A stretch of 62,189 nt of DNA from Bifidobacterium phasiani (GCF_019331775.1 NZ_JAHBBD010000018.1:1-62189), one strand, 5' to 3'; positions 1 to 9,125 are shown, numbered from the stretch's first letter. Translations and numbers: made by a program. The notes: generated by a model from the letters alone, not told the origin.

Positions 1-722
1 CCATCCACCAGTACGTCGACGAGGCCGACGGCAGCTACAGCGACGCTAACTATACGAGCAACAACAGCACCATCAGCATCGAGCACGAGGGCGGCATGGC
101 CCAGGGCGCCGTGTGCACCAGCGCATGCGTGGAGGCCAGCGCCCGCCTGTGCGCGGACATCGCCCGCCGATACGGGTGGGACCACCTGTGGCACGACGGC
201 ACCAACGGCAACGTATGGCTCCACCGGGAGATACCCGGCACCGACCACGCCGGATGCCCGGACCTCACGCCCAACGGCCTGCCCTACCAGCAGGTCATCG
301 ACAAAGCAAACGCCATCCTGGAAGGAGACGACATGGCAATCAGCGACGACGACATCATGCGCATCTGGACCCACGTGCTGCCCAACGGGCGGCACGCCCG
401 GGACATCATCAGCGACGCGACCAGCGACATCATCCGCATGCACGACTCGGGCATCACCGAGGGCCAGTGGGTCCACACCCTGCCCAACGGGCGCAAGGCG
501 CGAGACATCATCAGCGACGCCACCAGCGACGTGATCCGCATACACGACACCATGATCCCGCAGCTGTCCGCGCAGGTCACCGCGCTCACCGCCGCCGTCG
601 AGGCCCTCAGCAAGGCCATGGGAGCCGACCCCGACCAGATCGCCCAGACAGTCCAGCAGGCCGTCAAGGACAAGCTGGACAGCCTCCAGATCACCATCAC
701 CGCCACCGACGAGGACGATTAG
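1..722 (+). CDS. Phage endolysin, N-acetylmuramoyl-L-alanine amidase type (5' end outside window)
   Basis: The frame is open from the first base of the window, so the N-terminus is missing. The first visible part carries the amidase_2-like motif STISIEHEGG and, further on, a TDHAGCPDL segment whose His and Cys match the zinc-ligand region of phage amidases. The enzyme would cleave the amide bond between muramic acid and the stem peptide at host lysis. The C-terminal part holds two near-identical copies of about 27 residues (W-x-H-x-LPNGR-x-ARDIISDATSD), then a predicted coiled-coil-like tail, perhaps a wall-binding or multimerising region. The stop overlaps by 4 nt, tail to tail, the stop of the integrase on the other strand. 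Family assignment is confident, exact substrate bond less so. Confidence 0.8.
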   Translation, partial: IHQYVDEADGSYSDANYTSNNSTISIEHEGGMAQGAVCTSACVEASARLCADIARRYGWDHLWHDGTNGNVWLHREIPGTDHAGCPDLTPNGLPYQQVIDKANAILEGDDMAISDDDIMRIWTHVLPNGRHARDIISDATSDIIRMHDSGITEGQWVHTLPNGRKARDIISDATSDVIRIHDTMIPQLSAQVTALTAAVEALSKAMGADPDQIAQTVQQAVKDKLDSLQITITATDEDD

Positions 723-1549
723 ACCGCCAGTCTGACCGCATCCATGCCCGCCCGCAGCCGCGAGTCGGGCATGGCCACGTAGATCTGCGTGGTCTCGACA
801 GACGCATGGCCCAGCAGCCTGGACACCAGCAGCAGGTCATGCGTCGCCTCGTACACCGTCGTCGCGTACCTGTGCCGCAACGTATGCGGCCCCCACCCGT
901 CTGGCAATACCCGGCGCAGGTGGCGGGACACGTAGGATTTTTCGACATGTCCCGACCACCTGCCGGGGAACAGCCAGCCGCCGGCGGCGATTATCGTGTC
1001 GGCCAGGTCTCCGTCGATTGGCACGATACGTTGTTTGTCGCCTTTGCCACGCACGACCAGCATGGCACCGTCCGGCATGGCCAGCACGTCGTCTGATCTG
1101 ACCGACGCTATCTCGGACAACCGCAGCCCCGCCTCCGCTCCCAGCCGCAGCATGAGCCGTTCGACTGGCGTCGCGTCATGCAGCGCCTGCCGGATGTGTC
1201 TGTCAGGGCACGGGCGCGGATGCGGTTTGGGCCGGCGTACCCTGGGCAGTATCGACGCGGGATTGTCGTCGCGCCTACCTGCTTGCTGCATCCAGGAGAA
1301 AAAGCTGTTGGCCGTGTTGCGATACCCCTTGCGTGTCTCGGGCCGCCAGTCCTGCGCGGCCATCCACCGCACCAGTTGCTCGCCGGTCACCTCGCCTGGC
1401 GGCGTATCCAGGCCGCGGGCGATATGCGTCATCTTGCACCGCCGGCATCGTATCGTCTCAACGCTTAGGCCCGCCGCCTTCAATGAGCCGAGCCAATCGG
1501 TGATGTCTTCCCTCCACTGCGCAGGAGGCTGCGTTTGCTTCATAGCCAT
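719..1549 (-). CDS. int: Tyrosine-family phage integrase
   Basis: Site-specific recombinase of about 276 residues that would integrate and excise the prophage lying to the left. All catalytic-domain landmarks are visible: Arg in AGLRLSEI, Lys in GKGDKQR, the H-x-x-R box HTLRHRYAT, the second His in LLGHAS, and the nucleophilic Tyr in TTQIYV. The N-terminal 100 residues look like a SAM-like core-binding domain. Three in-frame ATGs lie close together (1558, 1549, 1543); 1549 is preferred because AAGG sits 9 nt upstream. It lies directly beside the tRNA-like attachment site at 1615-1690, as expected for an integrase at a prophage edge. Confidence 0.9.
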   Translation of the reverse strand: MAMKQTQPPAQWREDITDWLGSLKAAGLSVETIRCRRCKMTHIARGLDTPPGEVTGEQLVRWMAAQDWRPETRKGYRNTANSFFSWMQQAGRRDDNPASILPRVRRPKPHPRPCPDRHIRQALHDATPVERLMLRLGAEAGLRLSEIASVRSDDVLAMPDGAMLVVRGKGDKQRIVPIDGDLADTIIAAGGWLFPGRWSGHVEKSYVSRHLRRVLPDGWGPHTLRHRYATTVYEATHDLLLVSRLLGHASVETTQIYVAMPDSRLRAGMDAVRLAV

Positions 1550-1614
1550 GGCCGGCATCCTTGACGGCCGCCGCAGCCTTTACGCCGCTAGAATAAACTT
1601 CAATAATGAGGCTT

Positions 1615-1690
1615 CATGGATTTGAACCGTGGACCTCTGGCCAACTATGTTGCCAGAGGTCCACGGTTCAAATCCATGCCCCGCTACCAC
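1615..1690 (+). repeat. Prophage attachment site: tRNA 3'-end-like sequence within a perfect 27-bp inverted repeat
   Basis: Positions 1615-1641 and 1652-1678 are a perfect 27-bp inverted repeat with a 10-nt spacer. The right arm and what follows read like the 3' part of a tRNA: variable loop AGGTC, T-loop GGTTCAAATCC, then CCCCGCTACCA, an acceptor strand with CCA. No matching acceptor 5' strand (AGCGGGG) is present within 100 bp upstream, so this is a tRNA fragment rather than a tRNA gene. The likely reading is the duplicated tRNA 3' end at the phage right end, with the intact tRNA beyond the left edge of the window. The left, inverted copy is not part of that standard model. Confidence 0.6.
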
Positions 1691-1696
1691 ATATAT

Positions 1697-1727
1697 AAAG
1701 GCCGGGAACCACAGGTTCCCGGCCTTT
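1697..1727. terminator. Bidirectional intrinsic terminator
   Basis: A perfect 14-bp stem (1697-1710 with 1714-1727) and a 3-nt loop, with A-rich and T-rich ends on both sides, so it can stop transcription in either direction. It separates the prophage end from the LPXTG gene that ends at 1776 on the minus strand. Confidence 0.8.
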
Positions 1728-1775
1728 GTCGTTTCATGCCCGCCGACGGGCCGGTTCCGCCGGCGGGCACGGGCC

Positions 1776-4043
1776 TCACCTGCCGCTGCGGCGGGCTATC
1801 GACACGACCATCGCCGCCGCGGTCGCCAGGGCCGCCAGCGCCACCAGGGCGACCACGCCGACCGACACGCCGGTCCGCGGCAGCGTCACCGGCTCCGGCG
1901 CCTCCGGGCGGACGGTCACGACCTCGCTCTCCACGCCCAGCTCATGGGTGGCCAGCACGTCGCCCGACGGCGAGAACAGCGTGGCCCGCCAGTGCACCAG
2001 ACCCGGCTCCGGCGAGCGCGTCTGCGGACTCGACACCGTCTGGTCCCGCAGCGTGTGGTCCACCGCCACCCGCTCGGGCCCCATGAGCAGTCCCCGCGCG
2101 TCCGGGGCCTGATCCTCGCCGACCGCGCGATAGGCCTCGAACTCCATGTACGCCCCTTCCGGCACCGTGCCGCGGATCCGCGCGGCGTCATGGAACGGCT
2201 CGCCGACCGCCACCTCCGCCGGATCGACCTGCGTGACGATCGTCGGCCCGTCCGGACGCGCGAACTCCTCGACGCGGGTGCGCTCCCAGGCGTCGTCGTA
2301 GGCGCTGGCGGCGGGCATCACCCTGTCGTCGCCCTTGAAGCTCCATATGAACACGTACCAGCCGTGGCGCTCCGCCGTGATGTGCACCGGGTCGCCGTGG
2401 GCGTCCGGCGCGCCGGCGCCGACGCGCAGCGTGCCGTCGACCGCCGGGTAGTCCCAGGTGCCGACGAGCCTGTGGTGCTCGTCCTGCGCGGGCGGCCGCG
2501 CGCCGTCCGGCCGGTACGCCCCGTCGTTCGCCGGGTCGTCCGGATCGCCGGCCCACCACACGCTGACCTGCGCGTACGGCTCGTCCGGCCCGATGCCGTA
2601 GGTCTCGTCGCCGGCGAACGCGCCGTGGTCCTCCGGGAACCCGCGGACCGTGATCGTGTCGCTCAGCTCGGCCCCGACCGCGGCCGAATGGTCGGTCACG
2701 ACGGAGGACACGGCCACCCTCGCGCGGTTGGCGTTGGTCTCGGGCGCCTCCAGGAACGGGCTGACGACGTCGCGCAGCACGTAGGCGCGGGCCCGGTCGC
2801 TCTGCCGCGCCGTCTCGAACGCCCACACCCAGGTGCCGAACCCGCCGGATCGAGGCGCCTGATACGGGCGGTCGCCGCCGGGCTCGGTCACGGCGCGGAC
2901 GGCCCGCGTCTGCCCCGGGGCGTCGAACGTCGCCTCGCCGTAGGCGGCGGGCTCGTACCCCATACCGGCCAGCCGCTCCAGGAACCGCTCCGCCGCGCCG
3001 GGCTCCCCCGCCGCGCCGCCGTCCGCGGAGGCCTGCGCGTCGGGGGTCACCATCCCCTGTTCGAGGTCCCCGGCGTCCAGGCCGTCGAAGTACCAGCCGC
3101 TGGCGGTCAGCTCCAGCCCCTCGGGCCAATGGCTGTCCTCGCCCCGCACGCCCGAGGTCACATGGTCGACGACCGGCCGCCCGGCGTCGACGACCCGCCG
3201 CTCCGCCCGTGTGGCGATCGACGGGGTGAAGTCCTTGCGCACCGCGAACCGCACGCCGTCGCCACGGCTGCGCTCGGCGCCCGCGAACCTCACGTAGTCC
3301 TGGTTGCTGACCAGCTGCTGCAGCGCGGGACGGTCGTACTCGACGTCCGCCCGCACCTCGCCGGCCCCGTCGGCCCGCCAGGCGTGGCGGATGGGCCGGG
3401 TCCCGGACACCCCTTCGATCCAGGACCCGCCGTCCTCGAAGCGCGCCGGGCCGCTCAGCGTCACGCGGTACGGCACCCCGGCGACCAGGCCGCCGGATCC
3501 GTCGACCACCGCCACGTCCACCGCGCCGGAGCGCAGCCCCTCCTCGTAGGCGTAGGTCGCCCGGGCGCCCGCGGGCATGCCGGCGCCGGCCTCGTCCCAC
3601 AGCCGGCCGGCCACGCCCTCCAGGTCGGGGTGCTGCGCGCGGATGCTGCCCCAGTGCAGCTCCCACTGCGCCGGATCCAGGTCGAAGTGGCGGTGCGCGA
3701 GCACGCCGATGCCGGCGTGGATCATCGGGTCGCGCGAACCGGCGTACCGGTCGGCCAGCCAGGCAACCCGGCGCGCCGCGTCGCCGTCCGGGATCGGACG
3801 CTCCTCGCCGTAGGTCATGTCCGCCGGCTTGCCCGCCTCGATGCAGTAGACGTGGCCGCGGTCCGACGTGCCGATCGCCCCGATATACAAGGTCTGCCCG
3901 TCGTGCCGGTAGGTCAGGAACGTGCCCGGGTGGGGCGGGGCGAGCCCGGCGGCCCGCGCGACCCCCAGCGGCGCGGCCGCCGCCACGGCGAGCGCCACGA
4001 GCGCCGCCACCGCCAGCAGGCACAGGCGCAATGCTCTGTTCAT
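1776..4043 (-). CDS. LPXTG-anchored large surface protein, function unknown
   Basis: 755 residues. The N-terminus is a classical signal peptide (basic start, long Leu/Ala/Val core, likely cleavage after AARA near residue 32). The C-terminus has LPRTG followed by a hydrophobic segment and a basic RRSGR tail, the sorting signal for a housekeeping sortase that links the protein to peptidoglycan. The first 150 residues contain a Cys-bearing segment like the thioester/Gram-positive 'CIEAGKP' region of surface adhesins (YCIEAGKPADM). The rest is Asp/Gly-rich with beta-sandwich character and no catalytic motif I recognise. Start ATG is preceded by AGGA. It stands alone between the attachment site and glgE, which runs the other way. 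Could be an adhesin or peptidoglycan-tethered host-contact protein. Confidence 0.8.
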   Translation of the reverse strand: MNRALRLCLLAVAALVALAVAAAAPLGVARAAGLAPPHPGTFLTYRHDGQTLYIGAIGTSDRGHVYCIEAGKPADMTYGEERPIPDGDAARRVAWLADRYAGSRDPMIHAGIGVLAHRHFDLDPAQWELHWGSIRAQHPDLEGVAGRLWDEAGAGMPAGARATYAYEEGLRSGAVDVAVVDGSGGLVAGVPYRVTLSGPARFEDGGSWIEGVSGTRPIRHAWRADGAGEVRADVEYDRPALQQLVSNQDYVRFAGAERSRGDGVRFAVRKDFTPSIATRAERRVVDAGRPVVDHVTSGVRGEDSHWPEGLELTASGWYFDGLDAGDLEQGMVTPDAQASADGGAAGEPGAAERFLERLAGMGYEPAAYGEATFDAPGQTRAVRAVTEPGGDRPYQAPRSGGFGTWVWAFETARQSDRARAYVLRDVVSPFLEAPETNANRARVAVSSVVTDHSAAVGAELSDTITVRGFPEDHGAFAGDETYGIGPDEPYAQVSVWWAGDPDDPANDGAYRPDGARPPAQDEHHRLVGTWDYPAVDGTLRVGAGAPDAHGDPVHITAERHGWYVFIWSFKGDDRVMPAASAYDDAWERTRVEEFARPDGPTIVTQVDPAEVAVGEPFHDAARIRGTVPEGAYMEFEAYRAVGEDQAPDARGLLMGPERVAVDHTLRDQTVSSPQTRSPEPGLVHWRATLFSPSGDVLATHELGVESEVVTVRPEAPEPVTLPRTGVSVGVVALVALAALATAAAMVVSIARRSGR

Positions 4044-4279
4044 CTGTGGTCCTTTCGATCAGGTCCCGCATCCCCTCGATACGGGCCGTGCTCCGAGCCT
4101 GCCGCACACGGGGGCTCCCTGTACAGCGCCCCCGGGCGTTGTGGTCGAAGGCCTGCCGGTTCCGGCGTGTTGTGGACAACCCGGCGGCGGCCTCCATCCA
4201 CATTCCGGGCGTCGCCGGGCGCCGGGCAAAAAGTTGTCCACATCCCCACGCCCCTGCCTCGTTTGCGCGGCGCCGCCTC

Positions 4280-4292
4280 TACAATGGGCACT
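4280..4292 (+). promoter_or_regulatory. Leaderless promoter of glgE (-10 TACAAT)
   Basis: TACAAT at 4280-4285 lies exactly 7 nt before the ATG at 4293, placing the transcription start at or next to the start codon; no Shine-Dalgarno sequence is present. The same geometry recurs at several other genes in the window. Confidence 0.65.
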
Positions 4293-6500
4293 ATGACAGC
4301 AAACAACAGCGCGAGCACGCGCACCACCGAAAAGAAACCCACCACCGCGGGCAGGACCCGTCGCTCCGCCAAGGCCTCGTCGGCCGCCGCGTCGAGGGCG
4401 ACCGCCAAGAAGGCCATGCCCGGCGAGGCTCCCGCGCCGTCCATCCCCGTGACCTCCCCCGAGCAGTTCGGGCGCATCGTGGTCATGGACATCACCCCGA
4501 GCGCCGAGCAGGGGGTCTTCCCCGCGCGCGTCGAGCTCGGCGAGCCCTTCGAGGTCACCGCCCAGGTGTTCATCGAGGGCCGCACCAAGGTCGGCGCCAC
4601 CGCCGTGCTGCGCAACCCGCGCGGCCGCGAGATGCAGCGCGTCGCGATGACCTGCGTGAACCCGGGCCTCGACCGCTGGACCGCCACGCTCAAGGCCGGC
4701 GAGCACAGCGACCTCAAGCCGTGGGACGAGGACTACCCGGCCGTCCGCCGCCAGCTCGGCGAGTGGACCGTCACCATCGAGGGCTGGGAGGACACCTACG
4801 CCTCCTGGCTGCACGACGCGCGGATCAAGGTCCAGGTCGGCGACGACGTCGAGAACGCGCTGACCAGCGGCGCCGAGCTGCTCAGCCGTTGGGCGCACAC
4901 CGAGGACGCCCATCTGAGCGCGCGCGACCGCAAGCACCTCGAGCAGGCCGCCGAGCGCATGTCGGACCGCGAGCGCCCGGCCGAGGCGCGCCTGGCCGAG
5001 GCCGACAACCCGCGCATCGAGGCGCTGCACGGGACGCACCCGCTGCGCGACGGCATCGCCCCCAGCCGCCCGCGGACCTTCAAGGTCGAACGCCCGAAGT
5101 CGAGCTTCGCCGCGTGGTACCAGTTCTTCCCGCGCTCCGAGGGCGCCTACTACGACGAGGAGCACGGCCGCATCGTCCAGGGCAACTTCCGCACCGCGAT
5201 GACCGGCCTCGAGCGCGCCGCCGAGGAGGGCTTCGACATCGTCTACCTGCCGCCGATCTTCCCGATCGGCGTGACCAACCGCAAGGGCCGCAACAACTCG
5301 CTGGTCGCCGGCCCGAACGACCCGGGCTCGCCGTTCGGCATCGGCTCCGAGCTGGGCGGCCACGACACGGTCGACCCGCTGCTGGGCACGATGGACGACT
5401 TCAAGGCGTTCGTCGCCCGCGCCCACGAGCTGGGCCTGGAGATCGCCCTCGACTTCGCGCTGCAGTGCTCGCCCGACCACCCGTGGGTCAGGCAGCATCC
5501 GAACTGGTTCCGCACCAAGCCGGACGGCACGATCGCGTTCGCCGAGAACCCGCCGAAGAAGTACCAGGACATCTACCCGATCGACTTCAACGCCGACATG
5601 CCCGGCATTGAGCGCGAGGTCGAGCGCGTCATGAACCTGTGGATCGACGCGGGCGTGACGATCTTCCGCGTCGACAACCCGCACACCAAGCCGGTCCGCT
5701 TCTGGCAGGACGTGATCGCCGCGGTGACCAGGAAGCACCCCGAGGTCCTGTTCCTGGCCGAGGCGTTCACCCGCCCGGGCATGATGCGCGCGCTGAGCTA
5801 CGTCGGCTTCACGCAGTCGCACTGCTACTTCCCGTGGCGCAACACCAAGGAGGAGCTGGCCGAGTACCTCGGCGAGACCAACGGCGACGGCGCCTACTAC
5901 CAGCACAACACCTTCTGGCCGACCACGCCGGACATCCTCACCGCCTACGTGCGCGACAACGGCATCGCCGGCCATGCGGTGCGCGCCGTGCTCGCCGCGA
6001 TGGGCTCGCCGTCGTGGGGCATCTACAACGGCTACGAGCTGATCGAGAACCGCCAGCGCCCCGGCTTCGAGGAGCAGATCGACAACGAGAAGTACGAGAT
6101 CAAGGTGCGCGACTGGAAGGAGGCCGACAAGTACGGCATCGCCGAGCTGCTCGGCGCGCTCAACGAGATCCGCCGCAGGCACCCGGCCACCCGCAGCTAC
6201 CACAACCTCACGGTGCTGCCGACCTCGGATCCGAGCATCCTCGCGTTCGCCCGCCACACCCCGGCCGAGCTGACCGGCACCGGCCAGGCGGACACGCTGA
6301 TCGTGGTCGTCAACCTCGACGGCCACAACGCCCACCAGTCGACCGTGCACATCGAGCTGCCCGAGCTCGGCCTGCCGACCGACCGGCCCGTCACCGTGCG
6401 CGACGAGCTGACCGGCCGCGAGTTCCAGTGGGGCTGGGACAACTTCGTCTCGCTGGCCCCGTGGGCCGACGTGGCGCACATCCTCAGCGTGCAGGGCTGA
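4293..6500 (+). CDS. glgE: Alpha-1,4-glucan:maltose-1-phosphate maltosyltransferase
   Basis: 735 residues, GH13_3 family. GlgE transfers maltosyl units from maltose-1-phosphate to the non-reducing end of alpha-1,4-glucans in the cytoplasm, in the trehalose/glycogen (TreS-Pep2-GlgE) route. The first 65 residues are a Lys/Thr/Ala-rich tail; the N-terminal beta domain follows, then the (beta/alpha)8 barrel. Predicted nucleophile is Asp461 in FRVDNPHTKP and acid/base is Glu490 in LAEAFTRPGMM; the spacing of 29 residues equals that between the two residues in characterised GlgE. A second ATG at 4284 is possible, but 4293 fits the leaderless promoter. Partner genes of the pathway are not in this window. 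Followed by a strong terminator. Confidence 0.9.
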   Translation: MTANNSASTRTTEKKPTTAGRTRRSAKASSAAASRATAKKAMPGEAPAPSIPVTSPEQFGRIVVMDITPSAEQGVFPARVELGEPFEVTAQVFIEGRTKVGATAVLRNPRGREMQRVAMTCVNPGLDRWTATLKAGEHSDLKPWDEDYPAVRRQLGEWTVTIEGWEDTYASWLHDARIKVQVGDDVENALTSGAELLSRWAHTEDAHLSARDRKHLEQAAERMSDRERPAEARLAEADNPRIEALHGTHPLRDGIAPSRPRTFKVERPKSSFAAWYQFFPRSEGAYYDEEHGRIVQGNFRTAMTGLERAAEEGFDIVYLPPIFPIGVTNRKGRNNSLVAGPNDPGSPFGIGSELGGHDTVDPLLGTMDDFKAFVARAHELGLEIALDFALQCSPDHPWVRQHPNWFRTKPDGTIAFAENPPKKYQDIYPIDFNADMPGIEREVERVMNLWIDAGVTIFRVDNPHTKPVRFWQDVIAAVTRKHPEVLFLAEAFTRPGMMRALSYVGFTQSHCYFPWRNTKEELAEYLGETNGDGAYYQHNTFWPTTPDILTAYVRDNGIAGHAVRAVLAAMGSPSWGIYNGYELIENRQRPGFEEQIDNEKYEIKVRDWKEADKYGIAELLGALNEIRRRHPATRSYHNLTVLPTSDPSILAFARHTPAELTGTGQADTLIVVVNLDGHNAHQSTVHIELPELGLPTDRPVTVRDELTGREFQWGWDNFVSLAPWADVAHILSVQG

Positions 6501-6555
6501 GCGCGTCGACGCCGCCGGCTAGACTGACCGCTTGACGCGCATGGCAACATGCATC

Positions 6556-6582
6556 GGGGGCCGCATCCGCGGCCCCCTTTTT
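6556..6582 (+). terminator. Intrinsic terminator after glgE
   Basis: Nine-bp GC stem (6556-6564 with 6569-6577), 4-nt loop ATCC, followed by TTTTT. An isolated TAGACT -10-like box at 6520-6525 lies just upstream, so a very short transcript ending here is conceivable but unproven. Confidence 0.85.
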
Positions 6583-6703
6583 CGTGCCCGCCGGGCCGGC
6601 GCCCCGCCGCGGCGCGACGCGGCGCACGCGGTCCGGCCGGGCGCGCGGCGGGTGGGGTATCGTTGGTAGGTGGAATATCCATACGTCTTTTAAGGAGAAG
6701 ACA

Positions 6704-7201
6704 ATGGCAGAAACCTTCAACGTCGTGGTCGAGATCCCGCGCGGCTCCAAGAACAAGTACGAGGTCGACCACGAGACCGGCCGCGTGTTCCTGGACCGCA
6801 CCCTGTTCACCTCGATGGGCTACCCGGACGACTACGGCTACATCGACGGCACCCTCGGCGAGGACGGCGACCCGCTCGACGCGCTGGTCATGATCCCGAA
6901 CTCGGTGTTCCCGGGCTGCGTGGTCGAGTGCCGCGCCGTGGGCCTGTACCACATGGTCGACGAGGCCGGCGGCGACGACAAGGTGCTGTGCGTGCCCGCC
7001 GACGTGCGCTTCGACGACATCAAGGACATCGACGACGTCTCGGAGTACCACAAGGCCGAGATCAAGCACTTCTTCGAGCAGTACAAGGCCCTGGAGCCCG
7101 GCAAGGAGGTCATGCCCGGCGACTACTGGGCCGGCGTCGCCGAGGCCGAGAGGCAGATCGTCGCCGCCAAGGAGCGCCTCGCAGCCTCCGAGGCCGAGTG
7201 A
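6704..7201 (+). CDS. ppa: Inorganic pyrophosphatase (family I)
   Basis: 165 residues. Hydrolyses PPi to two phosphates, pulling biosynthetic reactions forward in the cytosol. Family I signature is clear: [11 protein letters not shown] near the N-terminus, the GYPDDYGYI active-site segment, and the metal-binding stretch [10 protein letters not shown] (signature D-x-D-P-x-D). The start at 6704 is set by a good AAGGAG 7 nt upstream; unlike glgE this gene has a real leader. It is monocistronic, flanked by terminators on both sides. No anomalies. Confidence 0.96.
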   Translation: MAETFNVVVEIPRGSKNKYEVDHETGRVFLDRTLFTSMGYPDDYGYIDGTLGEDGDPLDALVMIPNSVFPGCVVECRAVGLYHMVDEAGGDDKVLCVPADVRFDDIKDIDDVSEYHKAEIKHFFEQYKALEPGKEVMPGDYWAGVAEAERQIVAAKERLAASEAE

Positions 7202-7227
7202 GTCGCCCTTTCCCCCGACATACGCGA

Positions 7228-7268
7228 AACGGCCGTGCGTCCCCCGATCCGGGGCGCACGGCCGTTTT
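7228..7268 (+). terminator. Intrinsic terminator after ppa
   Basis: Long stem (7228-7239 pairing with 7255-7265, plus an inner CCCCG/CGGGG stem) followed by TTTTT at 7264-7268. Confidence 0.85.
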
Positions 7269-7439
7269 TGCGTAGGACGTCGCGCTCACGGCGCGGACGC
7301 GGCGACCGGACGCAATAGCGTAAACGCGACAGCCCGAGCGCCACAGCCCAGGCGTCACAGCCAGGACGCGACAGCCCGAGCGCCGCCGCCCGGACATCAC
7401 CGCCAGGACGCGGCCAGCCCGCTCGTCACCGCCCGGGCA

Positions 7440-8180
7440 TCACAGCAGGGCGACGACGAGCGACGAGATCGCGACCACCGGACCGAGCAGCATCACCGGG
7501 ATCAGCCCGATGCCGATACCCGGACGCCGCGCGCCCTCCGGCGGGTTCGCGTCCCCGGCCCACAGCCGCGAGCACGCGGCCAGCGCCGCCGCCACGACGA
7601 CGATCACCGCGACGGCCGCCCACACCGCGACGGAGCCGGTGGAGCGTCCGGCCTCGATCAGATCGGGCAGGAAGCACCATCCGGACACCGCGATGCAGGC
7701 CACGCCGCCCGTCACCCCGTGCGACAGCGAGCGGATCAGATGCGAGCGCTCCTCGCGCGCCATCTGCCGGGCGAACGAGACGATGACCAGCGCCACCAGC
7801 AGGCCGCAGGCGCCGGCGGCCCAGACCTCCTGCGGATGGCCGGCTTCGGCGACGCCCTCGGCGCCGGTCGCCACGGCGGGGAAGATCACGGAGCGGATCG
7901 AGGGCACCAGCGCGAACGCCAGCGACGCGACGGCGGCGACGGCGGCGATCACGCGTCCGGCCAGGCCGTCGCGCAGCGGCGAGCAGACCAGGAACGCCGC
8001 CAGCGCCAGCAGCACGCCGGCCGCCGTGACCGGCACGCTGACCGCGGCGCCGGGGTCGCGGGCCGGGGTGAGCAGGGAGCACGCCGCCAGCACCGCGTAC
8101 GCGATGATCTGCGCGGCCGCCGCATCCACCTTGACCGGGGTGCCGGCGCCGCGTTCCGTCAGGGATTGCGCTGCGACCAT
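7440..8180 (-). CDS. Polytopic membrane protein of unknown function
   Basis: 246 residues, about seven hydrophobic segments with short charged loops (for example FARQMAREERSHLIR) and no soluble domain. No family motif recognised. The start at 8180 (MVAAQSLTERG) follows AGGCGA. It is divergent from the glnR-like regulator at 8371 with a 190-bp shared upstream region, so the two could share control. The 170 bp downstream (7269-7439) contain only a degenerate run of gcgacagcccg-like repeats. Confidence 0.7.
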   Translation of the reverse strand: MVAAQSLTERGAGTPVKVDAAAAQIIAYAVLAACSLLTPARDPGAAVSVPVTAAGVLLALAAFLVCSPLRDGLAGRVIAAVAAVASLAFALVPSIRSVIFPAVATGAEGVAEAGHPQEVWAAGACGLLVALVIVSFARQMAREERSHLIRSLSHGVTGGVACIAVSGWCFLPDLIEAGRSTGSVAVWAAVAVIVVVAAALAACSRLWAGDANPPEGARRPGIGIGLIPVMLLGPVVAISSLVVALL

Positions 8181-8283
8181 GATCGCCTCTTTTCTCGACG
8201 TTCGACCGACTCGATACTGGTACCAATGTAGTCGCAAGTGCCCACAATGCGTCCCCGCCGCGGCGTTTGTGGGGCGCGGCAAG

Positions 8284-8289
8284 TACAAT
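8284..8289 (+). promoter_or_regulatory. Putative -10 box of the glnR-like gene
   Basis: TACAAT about 80 nt before the ATG, implying a roughly 75-nt 5' leader. No convincing -35 at 16-18 nt is seen. Confidence 0.4.
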
Positions 8290-8370
8290 CCTTGCAGTAC
8301 CGTTCTTCACCAACGGTTCACACGGCGTATCCATGGGCGGCGATGGGGTACGGCCGGCGAAGGGAGGCTT

Positions 8371-9111
8371 ATGACGGATCTTACGTTGATGACGCCGGCG
8401 GACGACCCCGCCTCCGTCCTGCCCTCGCTGGCGCTGCTGTCCCACCGCGTCCGCGTGCTGCCGCTCGACGCCGCCAGCCTGGTGCGCATGCCCGAGGACA
8501 CGATCCTGTTCGTCGACGCGCGCGACGACCTGGCCAGCGCCAAGACGATCTGCCGCATGGTCCACGCCACGGGGCTGAGCACGCCCATCATCCTGGTGCT
8601 CACGGACGGCGGGTTCCCGGTGGTCAACGCGCAGTGGGGCATCGCCGACATGGTGCTCTCCTCCGCCTCGCCGGCCGAGGTCGAGGGCCGGCTGCGGCTG
8701 GTCTCCGAGCGCGGGGCGATGGCGCCGGCCGCGGCCTCGCCGGACGCGCTGGACGCCGACGCCCAGGCGAGCAGCGGCCAGCTGCGCTGCGGCGACCTGG
8801 TCGTCGACACGAACGGCTACACCGCCAGCCTGCGCGGCCATCCGATCGACCTGGCGTACAAGGAGTTCGAGCTGCTCAAATACCTGGTGCAGCACCCGGG
8901 CCGCGTGTTCACCCGCGCGCAGCTGCTGCAGGAGGTGTGGGGCTACGACTACTACGGCGGCACCCGCACGGTCGACGTGCACATCCGCCGCCTGCGCGCC
9001 AAGCTGGGCGGCGAGTACGAGCATCTCATCGGCACGGTGCGCAACGTCGGCTACCGCTTCGACCCGCCCGAGGCCGACGCGTCGGCGGCCGACGCGCGGC
9101 GCGACGCCTGA
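8371..9111 (+). CDS. glnR: GlnR-like orphan response regulator (OmpR/winged-helix family)
   Basis: 246 residues. The N-terminal ~115 residues are an atypical receiver (ILFVDARDDL, VVNAQWGIADMVL); the C-terminal ~100 residues are a winged-helix DNA-binding domain (AYKEFELLKYLVQHPGRVF, then GGTRTVDVHIRRLRAKL and GTVRNVGYRF). The full-length pattern is that of actinobacterial GlnR, the global nitrogen regulator that works without a dedicated kinase, rather than of PhoP/MtrA. No histidine kinase gene is adjacent, consistent with this. GGGAGG precedes the start. It is followed after 14 nt by nth, probably co-transcribed. I infer control of nitrogen genes from the family only; no GlnR box was identified here. 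Confidence 0.8.
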   Translation: MTDLTLMTPADDPASVLPSLALLSHRVRVLPLDAASLVRMPEDTILFVDARDDLASAKTICRMVHATGLSTPIILVLTDGGFPVVNAQWGIADMVLSSASPAEVEGRLRLVSERGAMAPAAASPDALDADAQASSGQLRCGDLVVDTNGYTASLRGHPIDLAYKEFELLKYLVQHPGRVFTRAQLLQEVWGYDYYGGTRTVDVHIRRLRAKLGGEYEHLIGTVRNVGYRFDPPEADASAADARRDA

Positions 9112-9125
9112 GGGGCGTGCCGGCC

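Noticed and set aside
1650..1690. Complete tRNA gene
   Set aside because: Only the T-arm and 3' acceptor strand are present; no D-arm, no acceptor 5' strand, and the T-stem has a C-A mismatch.
1629..4292. Very long open frame upstream of and in frame with glgE
   Set aside because: It is the antisense of the LPXTG gene and contains no protein features; glgE starts at 4293 by its leaderless promoter and family length.
6520..6582. Small RNA between a TAGACT box and the glgE terminator
   Set aside because: No -35 box and only about 50 nt; the hairpin is explained as the glgE terminator.
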